Under the pieces are notes generated by a model that searched no databases, had not been told where the DNA came from, and saw nothing but the letters and a program-made list of their open reading frames with translations. This document shows positions 43,683 to 52,966 of a DNA stretch of 64,000 nucleotides, piece after piece. The number at the start of each line of letters is the position of its first letter. Position 1 is the stretch's first letter. The stretch lies in the NCBI GenBank assembly GCA_963781725.1, contig CAWAGV010000002.1:620001-684000 (forward strand). Reading direction: 5' to 3'. A program made the translations under genes and the position numbers. This DNA comes from BOG-931 sp963781725 (GTDB lineage Bacteria; Pseudomonadota; Alphaproteobacteria; Rhizobiales; Xanthobacteraceae).

Positions 43683-45383
43683 TCATTTGAAGATTTTGCA
43701 TCTGCCAGTCGTCGTGACGCGGGCGGCTACCGCTGCGGGAATTGCGGAAATTGCGGAAATCGACGCCACGCTCACGTTCGCGCAATTCCCACATTTTCCG
43801 CTACGCTTTACCCCAAAGTGCAGGATTGACGTGCCAACGACGCGCCCGCCGGCCAGGGCCGCTTTTTTGCCTTTCGGTCTCGCGCAGCCAGCCGGCGTGT
43901 GCCAAAGCGTCGATGAGCTTTTGCGTTGCTCAGCATCGAGGTGTTGCGCCAGGGCGTCTCGCCGAACCTCCTCTCGGGACAATGTCGAGCGACGCTCCAC
44001 GCCTGCCCACCGGAGCACGCGGCGCACGTTTGCGTGCTGATCAGTGAGTCCGATCTGACGGAGCGCGGCACGCGCGTGGGGATGAAAATAGTCGCGCCAA
44101 AGCCGGATTGCTGAGTTGATATAGGCGGCATCGAACTGCTGCGGCTCTTCCACTCGGCCGGCCATTGCCCAGTCGAGCCAACACAGGGTGCCGGCTAGCC
44201 GAAGCACATGTCCCGGACCTTTCGCAAACCATTCCCGCTCCCGGCCGTCCAAGGCTTTACGCCTGAGGTACACGAATTTTCTGAATTGGTCGAAAGCAGC
44301 AACCGCCTCGTCGGAAAGATGGATCGAACGCTTGAGCAAGTGGCCGTTCTCGTCTTTGGCCAGGTCGGCTAGGCGGGCGAGTGCATTGTAAAATTCGGGG
44401 TCGACCTCATCGACGTCATTGGAGAGTTCGCGGTAGGAAGGTTCATCGGGCCACGCGTGGAGCATTCGCGCGTACATTCCGTCGCAGTCACCCTTGAATG
44501 AGGCCGCGAGCTTGTCCGGTTGGAATCCTCCTGTTACGCCGAGAAGCAGATGTTCGAGTTCAATTGCCGGCCGACCCTGGCGCTCAACGATGTGTGGCTG
44601 CCCATTCCAAGCGCGCAACCAAAATTCTCGATCAGAACCGTTTGAATAGCGCCCCATGTTCAAGAACAGTCCTGCCAATTCATCGCAGATGACAGCAAGG
44701 CCGCTTGGCCGCGCCTGCAACAAACCCGCCAAGCGCTCGATGGTTACGTCGGTCACTGCAAGCCGGGGAACGATGAATTCACCAGGATCGATAGCCTCCC
44801 GCGGCATGTCTGGCCCTTTGTGTCCGTCCGCGACAGCGGCCTCAACTTCTCTTCGCCATTTCTTTGCTGCCGCCTTCGCGGTCTCTGCCCGCAAGTTGTG
44901 CGCGCGCTTCAGCTCCACAATCTTGCCCTTCCGCTCGCGCTCGATTACGGCAAGCGCCCGCATGGTGACATTGAGGCCAGGCGTCTTTCCGGCACCGCTA
45001 AACCCCACCACAGAAGTCCACAGAGCCGTCACTTCAGACCAGCTGCACGTGGCCTTGATGGGACGGCTGGCACCTACAAGCGTAGAGGCCACCGTCAAGA
45101 GCGGCACGAAGACGTGGTCGGGCAGCACGCCGGCCCCCCGCGCGGCGTCCTGGAGCCAACGGCGCCAGTCGGGGCTCAGGACATCAATCGGAAACTCCGG
45201 TAGAGATCCGCGGCGATCATCGAGCAGCGACCAATCCGGATCCGGCCACGAATGGCCATTCTGAAAGGCTTCGTTAGTTCGGCTTTCATCATCTGGCACC
45301 ATCTGACCCAGTTCATGGTCCGGTCGATTATCGCAGGAGATTTCTGCGCGTTGCGGGGAATGAAGATCGATCGAATTGCTCAT
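43683..45383 (-). CDS. DUF3987 primase/helicase-like protein, C-terminus frameshifted
   Basis: 566 residues as read. DWRRWLQDAARGAGVLPDHV, the P-loop VVGFSGAGKTPG, CDELAGLFLNMGRYSNGSDR and LLGVTGGFQPDKLAASFKGD are DUF3987 landmarks; these proteins are island- or phage-borne replication ATPases. After AQHLDAEQ the frame is wrong. Shifting by one base near 43925 gives KLIDALAHAGWLRETERQKS and a natural end (HVNPALWGKA, stop at 43801). One lost A in the CAACGCAAAA run would explain it. The start overlaps the upstream gene's stop (ATGA), so they form an operon. Confidence 0.8.
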   Translation of the reverse strand: MSNSIDLHSPQRAEISCDNRPDHELGQMVPDDESRTNEAFQNGHSWPDPDWSLLDDRRGSLPEFPIDVLSPDWRRWLQDAARGAGVLPDHVFVPLLTVASTLVGASRPIKATCSWSEVTALWTSVVGFSGAGKTPGLNVTMRALAVIERERKGKIVELKRAHNLRAETAKAAAKKWRREVEAAVADGHKGPDMPREAIDPGEFIVPRLAVTDVTIERLAGLLQARPSGLAVICDELAGLFLNMGRYSNGSDREFWLRAWNGQPHIVERQGRPAIELEHLLLGVTGGFQPDKLAASFKGDCDGMYARMLHAWPDEPSYRELSNDVDEVDPEFYNALARLADLAKDENGHLLKRSIHLSDEAVAAFDQFRKFVYLRRKALDGREREWFAKGPGHVLRLAGTLCWLDWAMAGRVEEPQQFDAAYINSAIRLWRDYFHPHARAALRQIGLTDQHANVRRVLRWAGVERRSTLSREEVRRDALAQHLDAEQRKSSSTLWHTPAGCARPKGKKAALAGGRVVGTSILHFGVKRSGKCGNCANVSVASISAISAIPAAVAARVTTTGRCKIFK

Positions 45384-45793
45384 GGCGCGACCGCTACGTC
45401 GGGCCGCGCGACAAGCCCGTGCTCCACCGCACGCTCGATAGCAAAAGCGGGTTCGTAAATTCCCGCTTCTACCGCGCGTGCGATGCCTACAAGCAAATCA
45501 AGATCAGATTGGATGCGCTGGTACTCACCGCGGGCCGCGCGGTACGCTCCGCGCAAAATCGCGAGAACGCAACTCCGCTCGTAGTTAGCAGCGTCGCTTC
45601 CAAGGCCAGCTTGGACGGCGGCACCGTTGCGATCAACCTCGTTCTGCTGCAACTCCGCGCGCACAGTGGTGAGACGCGGAACATCCAGCGGATGGTTACG
45701 CTTGAAGTCGGGGAAGACGTTGGCCGAAGTACTCGCCGGCGGATGGGTTTTCTCGTAGCCCGAAATTTCTGGATGCGGTACGTTGCGCATCAT
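45380..45793 (-). CDS. Hypothetical protein upstream of DUF3987
   Basis: 137 residues. The first about 40 residues are Pro/His-rich and probably disordered; the rest is helical (RAELQQNEVDRNGAAVQAGL, RGAYRAARGEYQRIQSDLDL). The stop overlaps the DUF3987 start by four bases, which indicates translational coupling and supports that it is a real gene. I do not recognise a family. Position between an excisionase-like gene and DUF3987 is typical of accessory proteins in integrated islands. Confidence 0.6.
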   Translation of the reverse strand: MMRNVPHPEISGYEKTHPPASTSANVFPDFKRNHPLDVPRLTTVRAELQQNEVDRNGAAVQAGLGSDAANYERSCVLAILRGAYRAARGEYQRIQSDLDLLVGIARAVEAGIYEPAFAIERAVEHGLVARPDVAVAP

Positions 45794-45872
45794 CGGTTAT
45801 TCCTTCTTTCCGGTTGGGATATTCCATATGCCCTGGCGAGATGCTCCTGCACGTCGCCGGGGCTTGTATTTG

Positions 45873-46061
45873 TCACTCGAGGTCGGTGATCGTCGGTAGC
45901 TGTTCGATCCAGCGCCGCAGATCGCCCTCAAGGATCAAGGTCTTTTTTCCGAGCTTACGGGCGACCAAATCTCCGCGGCGGATTGCGCCGTAGAGCGTTG
46001 TCTTGCCGGTGCGTGAAACCGCACATGCTTCTTTGACAGTAAAGGCGATCGGTGTGCTCAT
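45873..46061 (-). CDS. AlpA/excisionase-like helix-turn-helix protein
   Basis: 62 residues. FTVKEACAVSRTGKTTLYGA is the winged-helix HTH_17 fold and IRRGDLVARKLGKKTLILEG the wing. Such proteins serve as recombination directionality factors or activate integrase genes in islands. It lies upstream of the DUF3987 operon on the same strand and downstream of the integrase remnant. A near-perfect pair of inverted 20-base sites lies 70-140 bases upstream and may be its binding sites. Confidence 0.8.
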   Translation of the reverse strand: MSTPIAFTVKEACAVSRTGKTTLYGAIRRGDLVARKLGKKTLILEGDLRRWIEQLPTITDLE

Positions 46062-46131
46062 ATTGTCCTCCGTCCGTGAAGCGCACTTGCGCGCGCCGTC
46101 ACGGACGGGAATGGCACCAACGAATGCGACT

Positions 46132-46204
46132 AAATAGGTGCGCCTAATTTCTTCCGGTGCTTAACCGCGAGAAATCGGCGACGAAATAGGCGCACCCTAT
46201 TTCG
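46132..46204. repeat. Inverted 20-base repeat pair upstream of the excisionase-like gene
   Basis: AAATAGGTGCGCCTAATTTC (46132-46151) recurs inverted as GAAATAGGCGCACCCTATTT (46183-46202) with one-base indels. Each half is itself roughly palindromic around GTGCGC/GCGCAC. Candidate operator or excisionase binding sites. Confidence 0.55.
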
Positions 46205-46250
46205 TCCGACGATCGGAAGAACCGGCGACGATGAATAGAAGGCGGTAAAA

Positions 46251-46811
46251 TCAAGCGGTCCAGTTATTTTGATCTTTTCGACCTTCTGACGCTACGGCGG
46301 CCCGTTTCCACTCGCGCGATCCGAAGCTGACTGACCAGCCCCTCGGTCCTGGCCTTTTGGAAATAAGCCGGACTGTTTTTTGACAGAGCGAGAAGTTCGA
46401 AGCCCTTCTGTCTTTCAGTTTGGGATTGCGTCGGAGCACGGCGTCAACGGCTTCCACCAGCTCAAGCTGACGCCCGGAGTTCCACTTTTTGCGCCTGCCT
46501 GCCTTCTTTCGCTCAAAGATGATGGATGCCATTTCCTCAACCAGCACTCGCCAGTGCATGGGGTCATCTGGATCGAGGCCAAATGTGTCGAATGCGGTTT
46601 TGATTGTTTGATCTTTGTTGGCAAGTTTAAGAGCTTCTCTCGCCGTCGCGTTCCAGATGTCGTCACCCGAAGGCCCCGCGAGGCCGGTCGGAACGAAAGG
46701 GCGATATTTCAGAAGCCACGAGGGCCCAACCAGCTTGCGTATTCGGAGCGCTCTCTGGAGCCGAGCGTTCACGCTCCGAAGCTTCTTGGCCACCGGCTTA
46801 CTCCAGTTCAA
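46251..46811 (-). CDS. Hypothetical island protein behind the integrase remnant
   Basis: 186 residues starting at an ATG that overlaps the integrase stop (46808-46811). The sequence is basic and globular (KPVAKKLRSVNARLQRALRI, FDTFGLDPDDPMHWRVLVEE, ERKKAGRRKKWNSGRQLELV), without membrane segments. The DDPMHWRVLVEEMA part recalls short island proteins of unknown function. Coupling to the integrase suggests that it travelled with the island. Confidence 0.55.
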   Translation of the reverse strand: MNWSKPVAKKLRSVNARLQRALRIRKLVGPSWLLKYRPFVPTGLAGPSGDDIWNATAREALKLANKDQTIKTAFDTFGLDPDDPMHWRVLVEEMASIIFERKKAGRRKKWNSGRQLELVEAVDAVLRRNPKLKDRRASNFSLCQKTVRLISKRPGPRGWSVSFGSREWKRAAVASEGRKDQNNWTA

Positions 46812-47116
46812 TTGCTCCGCAAACGTGCGGTCGCGAGCGGAATAACGTCGGCATCTACCCGGAGCTGATCGAGATAATCAGCCCACGCCTGCATCATCTC
46901 TGCGCGCTCAGCCCAAAACTCAGCAGCGTGCATGTAGGCGTTTCTAACCTCATCCTGTTCCTGGTGGGCCAATTGCCGTTCAATGGCATCCCGGTTCCAG
47001 CGACCCATCTCATTGAGGAGCGACGAAGCGGTTGTACGGAAGCCATGCGCAGTCACCTCGTCCTTCGTGTAGCCTATGTACCCGTGGCTCTTGGCGTCGC
47101 TTGCCATAGCTCGCAT
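46808..47116 (-). pseudogene. C-terminal fragment of a tyrosine integrase
   Basis: The 102 residues contain the end of the catalytic domain: VTAHGFRTTASSLLNEMGRW (box II Arg), IERQLAHQEQDEVRNAYMHA (second His and the Tyr nucleophile) and the usual tail FWAERAEMMQAWADYLDQLR. This is the P4-type island integrase. About 300 N-terminal residues, including the first catalytic Arg, are absent; similarity stops near 47080. The gene is dead, so the island can no longer move by itself. Confidence 0.8.
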
Positions 47117-47630
47117 TTCTCTCGCTGCACAATTTCAGCCACGCCGATTTCGTCGTCGGCCATCAGGCGGCACTGCAGTGCATGCCGAAACGGCAAGCCC
47201 CACCATTGTCGCGGCAAATTTGCGGCTTGGAATGCATGTCACGCTAGTTCCCCATCAATCAGCCCTGCAACGCAGGATTGCAGTTTATTCGGCAGTTTGG
47301 AGAGCAGCGGAGCGTTTTGCACAATTCTAATTAGAGGTGCTTTTCTGACCCGTTGGTGTGCAAAACTGAACGCTAGAAAGGGCCGCATCTGGCGTCGTTA
47401 GATGGACGCTTCCACGCGGAGCGGAAGATCTGCGGTGTGGTCGCCGCAGCCAAAACGTTCGAAACGCGCAACTTCTTCATTCGCAGGTGAGGAATTGCTC
47501 CGGCCGTTGCGGCGAGACGGGCGTCCGTAATCATCCATGGATGCAACCGAGTTGCAACAAAACGCGCAATTCTCCAATAGAATCAGGCTGAGATCAGTGG
47601 ATCATAATCGCAAGGTCGATGGTTCCTATT
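47117..47630. other. Gene-free stretch between island and catabolic region
   Basis: No gene or tRNA seen. It marks the junction between the truncated integrase and the second catabolic region. Confidence 0.5.
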
Positions 47631-48612
47631 TTAGTTGATCGACAGGTCGGCGGATTGAATGACTTCGCGCCAAGTGTTCCTCTCTTGAGCGAGGAATTCA
47701 CCAGTTTCAGTTGGCATAGTCCCGACCGGCTCTGTCACGAACGCCTCCATCTTGTTCTTCACGTCGGGTAGCGTCAGGACTTCTGCCATCGCCTTGCTGA
47801 TTTTCTTGGTGATCGCAGCAGGCGTCCCGGGCGGCGCCACGACCGCAAGCCATGCATAAGGGTGCAGATTGAAGCCGGCCTCGGAAAACGTCGGCGTATC
47901 AGGAAGCATCGGCAGCCGCTTTTTATCGCCGGCCGCTAATATCTTCATCCGGCCATCGAGCATTGGAGGAACATAGGTAATGGGATTGTCGAAAACTGTG
48001 TCGATCTGGTCGCCCAGAAGAGCGGTCAGTGCTGGTGACGATCCTGTGTAGGGGACGTGCAGCATTTTCACGCCTCCCGCCATCATGAGTAGCCGATGAT
48101 CGTCAATTGTGACATCGACCCGAAGCCGAACGATCCATACGTAAACTTGCCGGGACTTTGTTTCGCCTGTGCGATCAATTCCGGTAAGCTGTCGCCGGAA
48201 GACTTTTTCTGGCTCCAAGTACGATAGGCTGGCGCGTTAGCACCGATACCGGATCCCATTTGGCGGGATCATAGTTTAGTGTCTTAAATAGGCTTCCATT
48301 AATGGCAATCGGTCCGGGCGCTGCCGCCAACAGGGTATACCCGTCGGGATCGGAGTGTGCGACATGCTCTGCTCCGACGTTGCCGGCGCCGCCGACGCGA
48401 TTTTCGACGATGACCGGCTGCTTCCATTTTTCGGCGAGCTTGTCCGCAACGACCCTGGTGAACACGTCGGGACCGCCGCCCGGTGGGTAAGGTACGACTA
48501 GCCGCACCACTCTATTCGGATAATCGACATCGGCTTGAGCAAGTGCCTCGCCGATGTGCAGGCAAACGACGGCGACGGCGCAGAGTAGCGTTCTAATTAT
48601 AGCAGCCTTCAT
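47631..48612 (-). pseudogene. Bug/TctC-family periplasmic binding protein, two frameshifts
   Basis: A signal peptide (ending HIGEALAQ) is followed by YPNRVVRLVVPYPPGGGPDV, GYTLLAAAPGPIAINGSLFK and, after frame changes, VKMLHVPYTGSSPALTALLG and PTFSEAGFNLHPYAWLAVVA. These are the landmarks of tripartite tricarboxylate binding receptors of the Bug type. The middle (LPELIAQAKQSPGKFTYGSF) is in the third frame, so breaks lie near 48188 and 48097. Each is explained by one missing base. The restored protein has about 325 residues. Confidence 0.85.
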
Positions 48613-48668
48613 CTTTGCTCCTCGCTTCGTTGCATGACGCTGTCATCACGTTGCAGGTTTGGCTGGCG

Positions 48669-49906
48669 CTATAAGATGAGGGAACCGCGCGGCGGTTTGC
48701 GGCCATTGAGTACAAAGTCCCCGATGTAGTGGTATTTCCAGGCCTCCGGATCGTGCAGCGTGTGGGTTCGCGCGTTGCGCCAATGCCGATGCAAATTCCA
48801 TGTCTCGTCAGCGGCGCTGGTTCCTGCAAGGGCGAACAGATCGCTTGAGACGCGCACTGCAGCCGTGGATGCCGCTGCCTTTGCGGCAGCGACCAATAGC
48901 GCGAGGTCGACGACCGCGGCTTCCTCGTAAGGCGCCAACTGCACCGCGTCGAACTCGTCAGCAGCGCGATAAAGCAGGGCTTTGGCGGCTTCTATCTGGA
49001 CCTTGAGCTCCCCGACGCGCTTGATGACGTGTGGGTCATCGCCAGCCGCCGCGAGATTTGCGGCCTGCCACGGTCGGCTACGGGTCCGGACGTACCCTAC
49101 GGCATCGTCGAGCGCCTCTTCGGCGATGCCTATATCGATCGCGATATGCATGATCTGGCCGAAAGCAAACCGGGTCGACGGTGCTTCCGTGAAGCGCCAG
49201 AACGGAACCACGAATTCTTCGGGCACATCGACGCTGGTGATGATCACCGTGCCGCTCGCTGTGCCCCGCTGCCCCATGCTGTTCCAGTCGTCGACAATCT
49301 CGATGCCCTTTGCATGACGCCTGACCAAGGCCATTACAGTTTTGCTCTCGTCATCAAGCGCCGTGACTGGGATCCATTGCGAGAACAGAGCGCCTGTCGT
49401 GTAATATTTGCGGCCTTCAAGAAGGTACCGGTCCGGACCAACTCTTGTGAGCCGTGTCTTTATGTTGGCCAAGCCGCCCTTCGTCCCCCGTTCCGATAAT
49501 GCGTTGCCCCATAGGTTGCCCTTCAGAACGTCGCGGAAGAAGAACGCTTTCTGAGTATCGCTGCCGAGCAAACGTAGCGTGTCCAGATGAGAGAAATGGC
49601 TCTGCGGAATCTGCCTATTGAGGGATCAGCTGCGGCGATGATGCGGAAGACTTCGACCAGCGTCCGCACCGACACGTCCGGGCCGCCGAGCATGCGTGGT
49701 ACGGTCATTCCGAGCAGACCAGTGGCACGTAGATCGCGGATTTCCGCCACCGGTCGCAATCGCTTGGCATCGCGCTCGGCAGCCCCGGGACGGATGCGCT
49801 CGGCAAAAGCCGACGCGGCGTCGACTACTTCCGTGGCGCTGCTCAGAACCCGCACATCCGTAAGCGCGTCGGCATCCGCGTTTGCCGCGTCCGAATGAAC
49901 ATTCAT
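48669..49906 (-). pseudogene. DszC/SfnB-like flavin monooxygenase (acyl-CoA dehydrogenase fold), one frameshift
   Basis: The N-terminal piece (AEIRDLRATGLLGMTVPRML, then RIIAAADPSIG) and the rest (LGSDTQKAFFFRDVLKGNLW, GRKYYTTGALFSQWIPVTAL) are in different frames. One missing base near 49605 joins them through QIPQSHFSHLDTLRL, giving about 412 residues. The C-terminal NLHRHWRNARTHTLHDPEAW is typical of the DszC/SfnB branch, which oxidises organosulfur compounds with FMNH2 rather than acyl-CoA. It lies upstream of nothing but the Bug gene on its strand and 40 bases downstream of the DszA-like gene, so they form a unit. Confidence 0.82.
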
Positions 49907-49946
49907 GATGTAATCCCCGGCATGGGTTTAATGCCGCCCGCCATCA

Positions 49947-51227
49947 CTAATTACAGAAATTATCGCGCAGCGTGGCGCCCTCATAGGCGCGCCGATAAAG
50001 TCCGCGCCGCTGTAATCGAGGCACCACTTCATCTACGAAAATAGTCAACGTCTCGTGAGTGAGATTGCCGATATTGAAACCATCGACGGCTCGCTCAACG
50101 AACCACTCCTCCATGAATTGCACGATTTGCTCCGGTACGCCGGTTACGACGCGGTGCGGCCCGCGCAGCGGCTGCCGGGCCAAGAACTCCCGCACCGTCG
50201 GTCCCTCGCGTCGAAACAGCTCCACCATAGAGGCTGTGTGCCCATGCGACTGCGGATTCAACAGGGCCCTATCTAGGATTTTCGTTGGAACGGTTTCATC
50301 GAGCTGGAGATTCTCTACCTCGGTGCTTAGGCGCACCGCCAGTTGCTGCAGCGCGGCGGTTGTGCTGCTTTGCTGTTCAAGCACACGTTTCGCCTCCTCC
50401 TCCGTGCTGCCCACATACATATAGACTCCGGGCAGAATATGCACACTGTCGGGATTGCGCCCGGCTTCTTTGATCCGCTTCTTCATGTCTTGATAGAAGA
50501 CCTTGGCCCCGCCTAGATCGAGGGCAACGCAAAAAATGCCGTCGGCAACACGCGACGCGAACGTCTTGCCCTCGTCGGACGCTCCCGCTTGAAACAAAAG
50601 CGGCCGACCTTGCAGGGACCGCGGAGTTTGCAGGGGGCCGCGAACGGTAAAGTACGAACCATTATGGTTTATCGGATGAACGGCGCCTTCGTCGACGCAT
50701 GCCAATCCGTCTTTGACAACGAACGCTCGATGATCCCAGCTCTCCCAGAGCCGCAGTACGACTTCGACAAATTCGGTAGCGCGGTCGTAGCGTTCGTGTT
50801 TGGGCGGTAGCTTAGTCATGCCGAAATTCAGCGCTGCCATTTCGTCATAGGTGGTCACTACATTCCAAGCGGCGCGGCCGCCGCTGATGTGGTCCAGCGT
50901 GGCGATGGCACGGGCGACGTTGTAGGGCTCGTTGAATGTCGTAGAGACGGTGGCGACGAGGCCGATGTGCTCCGTGCGCGCGGCAAGCGCGCCCGCCAGC
51001 ACGACGGGATCGATGCCAGGCGAGGTTGGGCGCCCCGGCCCTTGGGCGGCCAATCCGGCCGCGTAGAAGATTCCATCGAATAATCCACGTTCGGCAGTCT
51101 GCGCCAGTTTCATGTAGTATTCGAGGTGAAAAGCAGCCGGCTGATTGTCGCCCGCGAGGTGCCAAGCGCCCATATGTTCGCCGGCCCAATTGCCATGAAA
51201 ATTGAGGTGCATCCGGCGCGCGCTCAT
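49947..51227 (-). CDS. NtaA/DszA-family FMNH2-dependent monooxygenase
   Basis: 426 residues, intact. MHLNFHGNWAGEHMGAWHLA, RGLFDGIFYAAGLAAQGPGR, STTFNEPYNVARAIATLDHI, GRAAWNVVTTYDEMAALNFG and GRPLLFQAGASDEGKTFASR are typical of the NtaA/SnaA/DszA subgroup of luciferase-like enzymes, which act on nitrilotriacetate, sulfones and related compounds. Together with the DszC/SfnB-like neighbour it suggests a sulfur- or amine-scavenging module. A flavin reductase is not in the window. Confidence 0.85.
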   Translation of the reverse strand: MSARRMHLNFHGNWAGEHMGAWHLAGDNQPAAFHLEYYMKLAQTAERGLFDGIFYAAGLAAQGPGRPTSPGIDPVVLAGALAARTEHIGLVATVSTTFNEPYNVARAIATLDHISGGRAAWNVVTTYDEMAALNFGMTKLPPKHERYDRATEFVEVVLRLWESWDHRAFVVKDGLACVDEGAVHPINHNGSYFTVRGPLQTPRSLQGRPLLFQAGASDEGKTFASRVADGIFCVALDLGGAKVFYQDMKKRIKEAGRNPDSVHILPGVYMYVGSTEEEAKRVLEQQSSTTAALQQLAVRLSTEVENLQLDETVPTKILDRALLNPQSHGHTASMVELFRREGPTVREFLARQPLRGPHRVVTGVPEQIVQFMEEWFVERAVDGFNIGNLTHETLTIFVDEVVPRLQRRGLYRRAYEGATLRDNFCN

Positions 51228-51494
51228 AGGGTCACCTGCTGGGACGGGAGTCCAGGACGCTCCCCTCGTCCGTTAAGAGTACGAGATCGCGATCAACGAT
51301 TGTTGGGCAGCAGCAGAGGAGCCCAACACGTCCGCCCTCAGAAGGCTAGCCATGCGATCGCAAAGCGGCCAATACTTTCCACATTGGGCAGCGATAATCG
51401 TGGCCTATGGCGCCAGATCGTGTCGTGACCGCGACTACGGCAAAGGCTGGGAGGCGCCGCACGGAGACGGTCGCGCCTCGGCGCTCTTTCCGCG

Positions 51495-52457
51495 TCAGAA
51501 AACCACGCCATGAGGCGGACCGTCCGAAATTTCGTCTGTCACGACCTGCTGTTTCCATCCATCCAGGGGATGGCAATAGTCGCCCAGCGATTGAATCAGC
51601 CGCTCCCGCACCAGCTCAATGAATTTCAAGGCACTGCTGGATTTCGCCACCGGGCCGTTCTGTGGACGGGTCACATACAGCGTTCGGCAGATTGTCGGCT
51701 CGGTGATCCGTCTCGCCATGACGCGACCGGACCGAACCGCATTGACCATGATGCCATACGGCAAGATCGCGGCAGCGTGGCCGTGCTCAATGATGTCGCC
51801 GATCGCCTCCGCCGATTGCATTTCAAATGCTATATCGGGCGGCGACGAACGGCTGCTTGCGGCTTCATGCAGCGCGCGCTGAACCGCCTTATGGTTCCGT
51901 TGAAACACAAGTTTATGGTCGAGCACCTCGCGCAGCGGTATATCCGTTGCATCACTGCAGGTGTCATCGCTTCGCATGAGGAGCACAAAATCTTCGCGCA
52001 ATATGGCGGCTGCCGCGATACGCGCCGGCGCTTCCTCGATGTCGTACATGAACCCGATGTCAATCTCTCCGCGACCAGCGGCGTCACGTAAGGCGGTATC
52101 AAAGCCTTCGATAAACGAAAAGAATGTATTTGGCATACTATTCTGGGCGTCAGTAAGCAGGCTTGCCCCGAGCTGGCGCGCGATCGATGGCGTTAGGCCT
52201 ATTGTGAGACGTCCGTTGCCGATCTCGTTGAAGCCATGCATGGCCTGCGAAGTCTCGTCGACGGCTTCGAGTATCTCTTTGGCGCGCTTGTAGAGGAACT
52301 TGCCAGCCGCCGTGGGTATGGCACCGCGCGAATGGCGCAGAAATAGTTCGACGTTGAATTGTTTCTCAAGCTGGCCGATCTGGAGACCGAGCGCCGGCTG
52401 GGACACGTGCAACTCAGCGGCGGCTCGGGTCATACTGCCGATGTCGACGACCTTCAC
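51495..52457 (-). CDS. LysR-family regulator with a non-canonical or lost start codon
   Basis: MTRAAAELHVSQPALGLQIG is the LysR HTH, followed by the usual linker and effector domain (GRLTIGLTPSIARQLGASLL, REVLDHKLVFQRNHKAVQRA, AILPYGIMVNAVRSGRVMAR). The first usual start is the GTG at 52457, but this cuts off part of the first helix. Nine codons further upstream the frame reads I-N-L-R-Q-L-R-Y-F, the normal LysR opening with ATC (52484-52482) in place of ATG; GGGAGG stands six bases before it. The protein probably controls the monooxygenase genes downstream on the same strand. Confidence 0.82.
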   Translation of the reverse strand: MKVVDIGSMTRAAAELHVSQPALGLQIGQLEKQFNVELFLRHSRGAIPTAAGKFLYKRAKEILEAVDETSQAMHGFNEIGNGRLTIGLTPSIARQLGASLLTDAQNSMPNTFFSFIEGFDTALRDAAGRGEIDIGFMYDIEEAPARIAAAAILREDFVLLMRSDDTCSDATDIPLREVLDHKLVFQRNHKAVQRALHEAASSRSSPPDIAFEMQSAEAIGDIIEHGHAAAILPYGIMVNAVRSGRVMARRITEPTICRTLYVTRPQNGPVAKSSSALKFIELVRERLIQSLGDYCHPLDGWKQQVVTDEISDGPPHGVVF

Positions 52458-52719
52458 GAAGTATCGCAGTTGGCGAAGGTTGATGGAATGCCTCCCGGTG
52501 AGCAGCCGCCCACGGCACTATCGAAACGGCCTGCCGCGCCCAGTCACGATCGCTTTAAGGCTATCGCCAATCATTCAGCCAGGCAATCGTCTCCCGATGC
52601 CTAACCAACTCGACTAGCTATTCCCGAGCGGACAAAAAAGTCATAGCCAGTGCGGCTTTCAGTGAGAGTTACTTCCGATAAGTGCCGTTATCGGATAATG
52701 AGGCTCGGCGCTCCTTCGC

Positions 52720-52902
52720 CTATTTCTTGAGGCCTTGCTCAATCAAGGCACGAATTGCCTGGGATCGAGTCATCCCTTTTTCCGCCGCCCAGCGGTCCAC
52801 ACGCTCGATGTCTGCTTCGGAAAGTCGCAGACCAATCATTGGGCGTACCCCAGTAGCAGGGCGGCCGCGCCTTTTTTGTTTAGCAGATATTGACCGCTTC
52901 AT
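52720..52902 (-). CDS. Ribbon-helix-helix DNA-binding protein
   Basis: 60 residues. A basic N-terminus (MKRSISAKQKRRGRPATGVR) is followed by the CopG-like fold MIGLRLSEADIERVDRWAAE, then KGMTRSQAIRALIEQGL. Such proteins are antitoxins or small autorepressors. No toxin gene of the usual type lies next to it. The ATG has no clear ribosome site. TTTATGCTAAACAT upstream is AT-rich and promoter-like. Confidence 0.78.
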   Translation of the reverse strand: MKRSISAKQKRRGRPATGVRPMIGLRLSEADIERVDRWAAEKGMTRSQAIRALIEQGLKK

Positions 52903-52966
52903 ATTTGATGTTTAGCATAAATAATGAGGCCAGAATCATAGCACGGTTCGCGACGTTAGCTCAGCA

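Noticed and set aside
46800..47630. tRNA gene as island attachment site
   Set aside because: No cloverleaf-like sequence or tRNA 3' end could be found beside the integrase fragment or elsewhere in the window.
52720..52902. Toxin-antitoxin pair with the ribbon-helix-helix protein
   Set aside because: No toxin-sized gene overlaps or follows it on the same strand.
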